64,000 nucleotides of DNA from Drechmeria coniospora (Eukaryota; Ascomycota; Sordariomycetes; Hypocreales; Ophiocordycipitaceae), in assembly GCF_001625195.1 (NCBI RefSeq), contig NC_054390.1, positions 9,769,222-9,833,221 on the forward strand, written 5' to 3'. This document shows positions 57,601-64,000 of the stretch, in pieces; within the stretch, counting starts at the first letter, position 1; each line of letters opens with the position of its first letter. The notes beneath the pieces were generated by a model, which saw only the letters and a list, made by a program, of their open reading frames with translations, ran no database searches and had not been told where the DNA came from. The translations under genes were made by a program, and so were the position numbers.

Positions 57601-60600
57601 ACAAATTATTATAACTGTGACAGGAGCATTCAGTACATCCACAACCTTCGGTCCCATTGCTGGCACTAGCACGATTCCGCCATCTCCAGGATGCACGCTC
57701 AACTGCTTTACACAAATTATTCTAACAGAAGTTATGATTGGAAGTATTGTTAGCATTACCACAACAGGGCCAACGCCTGGAACAAGCACCATTTTGCCGA
57801 CGAATTCGGAATGTCCCGAGGCAGGTTTAATGCGCCGTAACGATCTTGCAGCAAGAAATATAGAATGCCCGACTACAATCATTATTACTGTAACACCACC
57901 GGGGGGCTTTAGTACTGTTACCACCTTTGGACCGATTGCTGGTACAAGCACGATTCCCCCATCACCGACATGCATTGTTAACTGCGTTACGCAAATCGTA
58001 ATTACCGTTACTGGCGGCTTTCGTACTTCGAGTACTCTTGGTCCCACCGCAGGTACAAGCACGATACTGCCGGTATCTGGATGCACAATTAACTGCTTTA
58101 CACAAATTATTGTAACACATACTGGAAGTCTCATAACACAAAGAACTATTGGGCCGACTCCTGGCACGAGTACAATTCCACCTCCTTCTGGATGCACTAC
58201 TAATTGTATTACAACTGTTATTGTTACCGCTACGGCTGGCCTTACTACGTCGACTACCTTTGGACCAACTCCGGGAACGAGTACAATCCCGCCACCTCCT
58301 GGATGTACTGAAAGCTGCTTTACGCAAATTATTGTCACACTCACTGGAGTTCTTGTCACGTCCACCACCTTTGGACCGGCTCCTGGTACAAGTACGATCC
58401 AACCTCCGCCTGGATGTACGGTCAACTGTGTTACTATGATTATCGTTACCGCAACTGGTGGCTTCAGCACGATCACAACCTTTGGCCCAACTGCAGGCAC
58501 GAGTGTAAATCCACCATCTCTTGGTTGCACAGTGAATTGCTTCACGCAAATTATTGTTACTCTTACTGGTGGCCTTGTGACGTCTACTACCTTTGGACCA
58601 ACTGCTGGTACCAGTACGATCCCGCCATCACCTGGCTGCACAGCTAACTGCGTTACTACAATTCTTGTCACTGCTACTGGTGGCATTACAACTACAACAA
58701 CGTTCGGTCCGACGGCTGGCACGAGCACGATTCCACCACCGCCTGGATGTACTGTAAACTGCTTTACTCATATTATTTTAACAGTCACAGGTGGTCTTGT
58801 AACACAAACGACCCTTGGGCCAACGGCTGGAACGAGTACAATCCCACCTCTGTCTGGATGTACAGCAAATTGTGTTACTACAATTATTGTTACCGCAATT
58901 GGTGGATTCAGTACTTCCACTACCTTTGGCCCAACAGCAGGCACGAGCACGATTCCACCACCTCCTGGTTGTACCGTGAACTGTTTCACGCAAATTATCG
59001 TCACTCTAACTGGCGGTCTCGTAATGTCTACTACTTTTGGACCAACTGCCGGTACAAGCACAATTCCGCCACCGCTTGGCTGTGCAGCTAACTGCGCTAC
59101 TACAATCATTGTTACTGCAACTGGAGGCCTTACTACTTCTACGACCTTTGGTCCGACGGCTGGCACAAGTACGATTCTGCCTCCTTCTGGATGTACTGTC
59201 GACTGCTTTACACAAATAATTGTAACCTTAACTGGCGGTCTCGTAACGTCTACTACCTTTGGTCCTACAGCTGGTACAAGTACAATTTCGCCTTCGCCTG
59301 GCTGTATCACTACCTGTGTTACTACTATTATTGTTACTACCACTCGTGGTATTACTACTATAATAACGCTCGGTCCGACGGATGGCACAAGTACGATTCC
59401 ACCACTGCCTGGATGTACGGTCAATTGTATTACTACAATTGTTGTCACAGCTACAGGTAGTCTTGTTACGTCTACGACCTTTGGACCGGTAACTGGTACG
59501 AGTACGATTCTACCGCCGCCTGGCTGTACTGTCAGCTGCGTAACGTCGATTATCGTTACGGCTACGGGTGGATTTAAAACGTCTACTACCTTTGGACCGA
59601 CCGCTGGTACGAGTACCATTCCGCCACCTCCTGGTTGCACAGTGAACTGCTTTACGCAGATTATTGTAACGCTTACTGGCAGTCTTATAACGTCTACCAC
59701 CTTTGGACCAACCGCTGGTACGAGCACAATCCCGCCGCCACCTGGCTGCACCGAGAGTTGCGTTACTACTATTATTGTGACGGCAACTGGTGGTCTAACT
59801 ACCACTACAACATTTGGTCCAACGCCTGGCACGAGCACTATCCTTCCGTCTTCTGGATGCATTGGAGACTGTCCCACAACAATCATAGTTACTGTAGTAG
59901 GTGTATTCATTACAGAGTCTACCTTAGGCCCTACGCCGGGTACAAGCACCATTCTTCCATCTTTTGGATGTTCCGGTGCCTGTCCTACTAGGGTCGTTGT
60001 GACTATTACTGGGGCATTTATCACAGAGTCAACCTTCGGCTCTATGCAGGGTACCAGCACCATACTTCCATCCTCTGGATGCTCCAAATCCTGTACAACT
60101 AGAATCATCATTACTGTGACAGGTGGGTTTACTACTGTCACAACGCTCGGGGGCACTCCTGGTACAAGTACGATTCCACCACCTTCAGGATGTACCGGAA
60201 CCTGTCCAACAAAGATTGTCGTTACCGTGAATTCTGATATTGTAGTGACGACAACAATTCCAGGTCGTTCAACCGGTACCTCCACCAAACCACCAGCCTC
60301 AAACTGCACTCATCCTTGCACGACTACTGTTTTCATTATTTCTTCTGCGTCATATGCTCCATGCCAAACCAACGCCCCTCAGTCTTCGTGTGCACCTAAT
60401 GGACTGAATGTTTACTACTACGCCAATAGCCTTAGTGGAGGACTTGGCTGTACTGCCTCGGGAGATACTTGCCTAATCTTTGGACCGAATTACTATCTTG
60501 GAAGTACACCTCTTGGCAAATCCCTTACAGATATGATTTACTTCGCCCAGGACCTAAACGCAGACCTGACACAATATCCTGTAACTCAACCAATTCCAGC

Positions 60601-62956
60601 ATCTCGTTACTATGTTGGATATACGCGTAACTATAACGTTGGCATCGTTGGTATAGATGGAAACAATTTTACCTTAGTTTACGAAGGATTTTATCGAGCG
60701 CCTACTACTGGAATCCATAATCTCTGTGCATTCGCCGACGCAGAAGTTAATGTCTATTTCGGCGACGGGAACGCCTTCAATTGTCGCTCAGGGGATATTG
60801 CAAATACAAGCCCAATTATTACTGCAAGGGGTGCAAATTTCATCAATCCACAAGTATGTAAGAATGTGGATTTAATTGAAGGTCAATTCTACCCTATTAA
60901 AGTTGTATATGGGAACAACAAATATAACTCTGCATTGTCATTTACTATTAAACCCCCAGGCGGTAATGCATCTTACAATAATCCTGGATTATACTACCCA
61001 TCAGATTGTGTAGAGAAAGTTCCTTGTCCGACAGCTGAGCCGATATGTACAGCTAATGGGCTAAACGTTTACTACTACGCCAATAAACTTGCCCATGGAC
61101 TCGGCTGTACTGCCTCGGGAGATACTTGCCAAGTTTCTGGTCCGAAATACTATCTTGGAAGTACACCTCTGGGGCAATCCCTTACAGATATGATCTACTT
61201 CGCCCAGGACCAGACCGCAAATATGCAAAAATTTCCTGCAATTCAACCAATTGCAGCATCTCGTTACCATGTTGGGTATACGCGTAATTTTAACGTTGGT
61301 ATCGTGGGTATAGATGCGAACAATTTTACCCTAGTGTACGATGGATTTTATCGGGCGCCTACAACTGGAATCTATAGTCTCTGTGCATGGGCCGATGCAG
61401 AAGTTGATGTATATTTTGACGACGGCAACGCCTATTATTGCGAAAATTGGGATTCGTATCCAGTCATTACAGCAAGAGGGGCGAATTTTATCAATCCACA
61501 AGTGTGTGTAAATGTGAATTTAATTACAGGTCAATTTTATCGACTTAAAGTTATATACGGAAATAACAAATATGAAAATGGATTGTCATTCACCATCAAA
61601 CCACCAGGCGGTACTGCATCTTACAATAATCCTGGATTATACTACCCATCAGATTGTATAGAAAAGGTTACTTGTCCGACACCAGAGCCGATATGCACAG
61701 CTAATGGGTTAAACGTTTACTACCACACCAATAAACTTAGTAGTGGACTTGGCTGTACTGCCTCGGGAGATGCTTGCCAAGTTTCTGGCCCGAAATACTA
61801 CCTTGGAAGTACACCTCTGGGGCAATCCCTTACAGATATGATCTACTTCGCCCAGAACCAGGCCGCAAATGTGCAACAATTTCCTGTAACTCAACCAATT
61901 CCAGCATCTCGTTACTATGTTGGGTATACGCGTAATTTTAACGTTGGCATCGTTGGTATAGATGCGAACAATTTTACCCTAGTGTACGATGGATTTTATC
62001 GAGCGTCTACAACTGGAATCTACAGTCTCTGTGCATGGGCCGACGCAGAAGTTGATGTCTACTTCCGCAATGGGGACCTATATTATTGTGATAGTTGGGA
62101 TTCGAATCCAGTCATTACAGCAAGAGGAGCGAATTTCATCAATCCAGAAGTGTGTATAAATGAGGTTTTAACTGCAGGTCAATTCTATCGACTCAAAGTT
62201 GTATATGGGAATAACAAATATGAAAATGGATTGTCATTTACTATTAAACCCCCAGGCGGTAATGCATCTTACAATAATCCTGGATTATACTACCCATCAG
62301 ATTGTATAGAGAAAGTTCCTTGTCCGACACCTGAGCCGACATGTACAGCTAATGGGCTAAACGTTTACTACTACGCCAATAAACTTGGCAATGGACTCGG
62401 CTGTACTGCCTCGGGAGATGCTTGCCAAGTTTCTGGTCCGACATACTATCTTGGAAGTACACCTCTTGGGCAATCCCTTACAAATACGATCTACTTCGCC
62501 CAGGAGCAGACCGCAAATATGCAACAATTTCCAGTAACTCAACCAACTCCAGCATTTCGTTACTATGTTGGGTATACGCGTAATTTTAACGTTGGCATCG
62601 TTGGTATAGATGCGAACAATTTTACCCTAGTGTACGATGGATTTTATCGGGCGCCTACAACTGGAATCTATAGTCTCTGTGCATGGGCCGATGCAGAAGT
62701 TGATGTATATTTCGACGACGGGAACACTTACTATTGTGACAATTGGGATTCGTATCCAGTCATTACAGCAAGAGGGGCGAATTTTAACAATCCACAAGTG
62801 TGTGTAAATATGAATTTAACAACAGGACAGTTCTATCGACTTAAAGTTATATATGGGAATAACAAATATGAAAATGGATTGTCATTCACCATCAAACCAC
62901 CAGGCGGTACTGCATCGTACAATAATACTGGATTTTATTACCCATCAGATTGTTAA
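48678..62956 (+). CDS. Giant secreted GLEYA-domain adhesin, about 4,700 aa
   Basis: Cell-surface adhesion is the inferred role. The ATG at 48678 opens a signal peptide (MNIKNFTIFALLLFYANFAYG). A short intron, best placed at 48766-48868 (GTACTC..TTTTAG, phase 0), links it to a frame open without a stop to TAA at 62954. Order: three TFTGPYTTI-type units; about 95 repeats of 38-39 residues (xTTFGPTAGTSTIPPxPGC, then xNC, then xTxIIVT); and four GLEYA-like domains of 216 residues each. The latter carry GLNVYYYAN, GCTASGD, FTLVYxGFYRAPTTGIxxLCAxADAEVxVYF, YGNNKY and LSFTIKPPGG motifs. Repeats are grouped as 459-bp units (six copies around 50.3-52.7 kb) and 228-bp units (about 15 copies, 53.9-57.4 kb). 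Each unit has two Cys and many Thr/Ser. No C-terminal GPI signal is seen; the protein ends with YYPSDC. The intron position is the least certain point. Confidence 0.82.
50357..53110 (+). repeat. Coding higher-order repeat, 459-bp period (four 38-39-aa units)
   Basis: The segment ATTATCATAACTATCGG recurs at 50357, 50816, 51275, 51734, 52193 and 52652, exactly 459 bp apart, with very few substitutions between neighbouring copies. Confidence 0.95.
53860..57480 (+). repeat. Coding higher-order repeat, 228-bp period (two 38-aa units)
   Basis: About fifteen consecutive 228-bp units, each with TGTACAGGATTCTGTCC and GTGTACAGTCAACTGCTA type halves, without a single indel. Confidence 0.95.
60400..62953 (+). 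repeat. Four GLEYA-like domain repeats, 648-bp period
   Basis: Domain starts at about 60400, 61048, 61696 and 62344 are 648 bp apart; copies 2-4 are nearly identical and copy 1 is more diverged. Confidence 0.9.
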
Positions 62957-63363
62957 TCTCCTGGGCTACATACTATGCTACACTGCTACTACTACACCCG
63001 CCCCAGTGATTGCGCATTCTCGCCAAAAAAAAAACACCCGCGCTATTGACACTGGCTTTTTTGATGAAAAATATTGGTTCGGTTCTGGGGGAAACAAAAA
63101 CAAAAGATCACTTTCAATAATTCAATTTAGTGCAAAAGGGATGAAAAATGATGTTGCGCCATTGTGTTATACTTATCCCCTAGTAGGTTGCAAGGTTGTG
63201 ATTACGTAACCCTATACACCTCGTATGCGTCAGGTATTTTTGACGAAACGTGAAAAAGTTTGGGTGGGTTACCCGCATGTACCCCGGTACTATTGTTTTC
63301 AACGAATCAAGAGAGTCTAACAGGATTAGGAAGTCGACTTCGAGGACGCGCATCGAAAAATGT
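62957..63363. other. 3' flank of the giant adhesin
   Basis: No gene. Contains an adenine run at about 63025 and unique AT-rich DNA up to the telomere-like repeat. Confidence 0.55.
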
Positions 63364-63386
63364 CTAACCCTAACCCTAACCCTAAC
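63364..63386 (+). repeat. Interstitial telomere repeat, CTAACC about 3.8 copies
   Basis: Four consecutive CTAAC(C) units on the plus strand, i.e. the standard filamentous-fungal TTAGGG telomere repeat read on the C-rich strand, inside the chromosome. Confidence 0.9.
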
Positions 63387-63404
63387 GTTGCCTACGCAAT
63401 GTAG

Positions 63405-64000
63405 TGGCTAGGTCAATGTATATACTTAACAATATCCATTGGATGTACCGGAAGCTGTCCTACAAAGATTGTCATTGTCGTTACTGGCGGAATAATTACT
63501 GAATCGACATACGGTCCAACACCTGGTACAAGTACTGTTCTTCCATCCTCAGGATGTACAGGAGTGTGTCCTACTAGAATTATCGTTACAGAGACTGGAG
63601 GATTTATTACTGAGACGACCTTTGGACCAATTCCAGGAACAAGTACAATCCCGCCGGCCATTGGATGCACCGGAAGCTGTCCTACAAAGATTGTCATTAC
63701 CGTTACCGGCGGACTAATTACTGAATCCACATACGGTCCAACAACTGGTACAAGTACTGTTCTTCCATCCTCTGTTTGCATAGGAGTCTGTCCTACAAAA
63801 ATTGTAAAAACTACGAACAGTATCGCTACGTATACTTCAAATAGCTACGTAACAACGTCACAGCCATGGACTGGTAAATATATAACAACTTACACCATCC
63901 CACCAATCAGCACGACCCCTGGTACTATTGTCATTGAGACTCCAATCGGCTATGCAACGACATCACAGTCATGGACAGGAACGGTAACTAGCATTACGAC
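63405..64000 (+). pseudogene. Second adhesin, missing its 5' end, continuing beyond the right edge
   Basis: The frame opens after a TAG at 63402 and immediately reads adhesin repeats (IGCTGSCPTKIVIVVTGG, then ESTYGPTPGTSTVLPSSGC) like those of the giant gene. It then changes to a TTSQPWTGKYITTYTIPP / TPGTIVIETP repeat, the ALS/flocculin-like type. There is no start codon context or signal peptide. The telomere repeat lies only 19 bp upstream of the frame start, so the gene appears cut within its repeat region. Whether the rest is intact cannot be seen. Confidence 0.65.

Overview
The window looks like the chromosome of a filamentous ascomycete, most consistent with Sordariomycetes/Hypocreales (inference from protein resemblance; no species is claimed). 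Genes carry short GT..AG introns with CTAAC/CTGAC-type branch points. The proteins are typical of the group: Zn2Cys6 regulators, a Pmd1-type ABC exporter, an SP-family sugar transporter, a DUF1691 protein and GLEYA adhesin domains. Many of the real proteins below had to be spliced by hand across introns; exon coordinates are in each entry.

Regions 1-11.2 kb and 17-34 kb are GC-rich and gene-bearing. In order they hold: an ABC-B exporter cut by the left edge (-); an eight-exon Zn2Cys6 regulator whose introns are full of satellite DNA (+); a small C2H2 protein (-); an Mcp1/DUF1691 membrane protein (+); a second, Upc2-like Zn2Cys6 regulator (+); a broken TAP-type hydrolase (-); a 1,370-residue protein joining nine glycine-rich repeats to a cytochrome b561-like membrane domain (-); an alpha-glucoside-type MFS transporter (-); a broken glutamyl-tRNA synthetase copy (-); and a NIPA-type magnesium transporter (-).

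Region 11.6-17.4 kb is a mobile-element scar: a TIR element with a decayed gene inside, an inverted fragment of it, a copy of the tail of the neighbouring DUF1691 gene, a solo LTR with a target-site duplication, and an interrupted nuclease-like gene with a decayed tandem paralogue. Region 34.5-40 kb is gene-poor and full of short GTACGGAGTAC-type motifs. It holds one small secreted cysteine-rich protein, an array of eight CACGTG boxes at exact 20-bp spacing, and several duplicated blocks. Region 40-48.5 kb is AT-rich and carries decayed transposase fragments, solo LTRs and a satellite of about nineteen units of about 100 bp.

The right end (48.6-64 kb) is dominated by one gene for a giant secreted adhesin of roughly 4,700 residues. 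It has about 95 short Thr/Gly/Pro/Cys repeats arranged in higher-order periods of 459 and 228 bp, followed by four GLEYA-like domains at a 648-bp period. Just beyond it lie a short interstitial telomere repeat and, about 20 bp further on, a second adhesin open mid-repeat and running off the right edge. This arrangement points to a subtelomeric or former chromosome-end setting.
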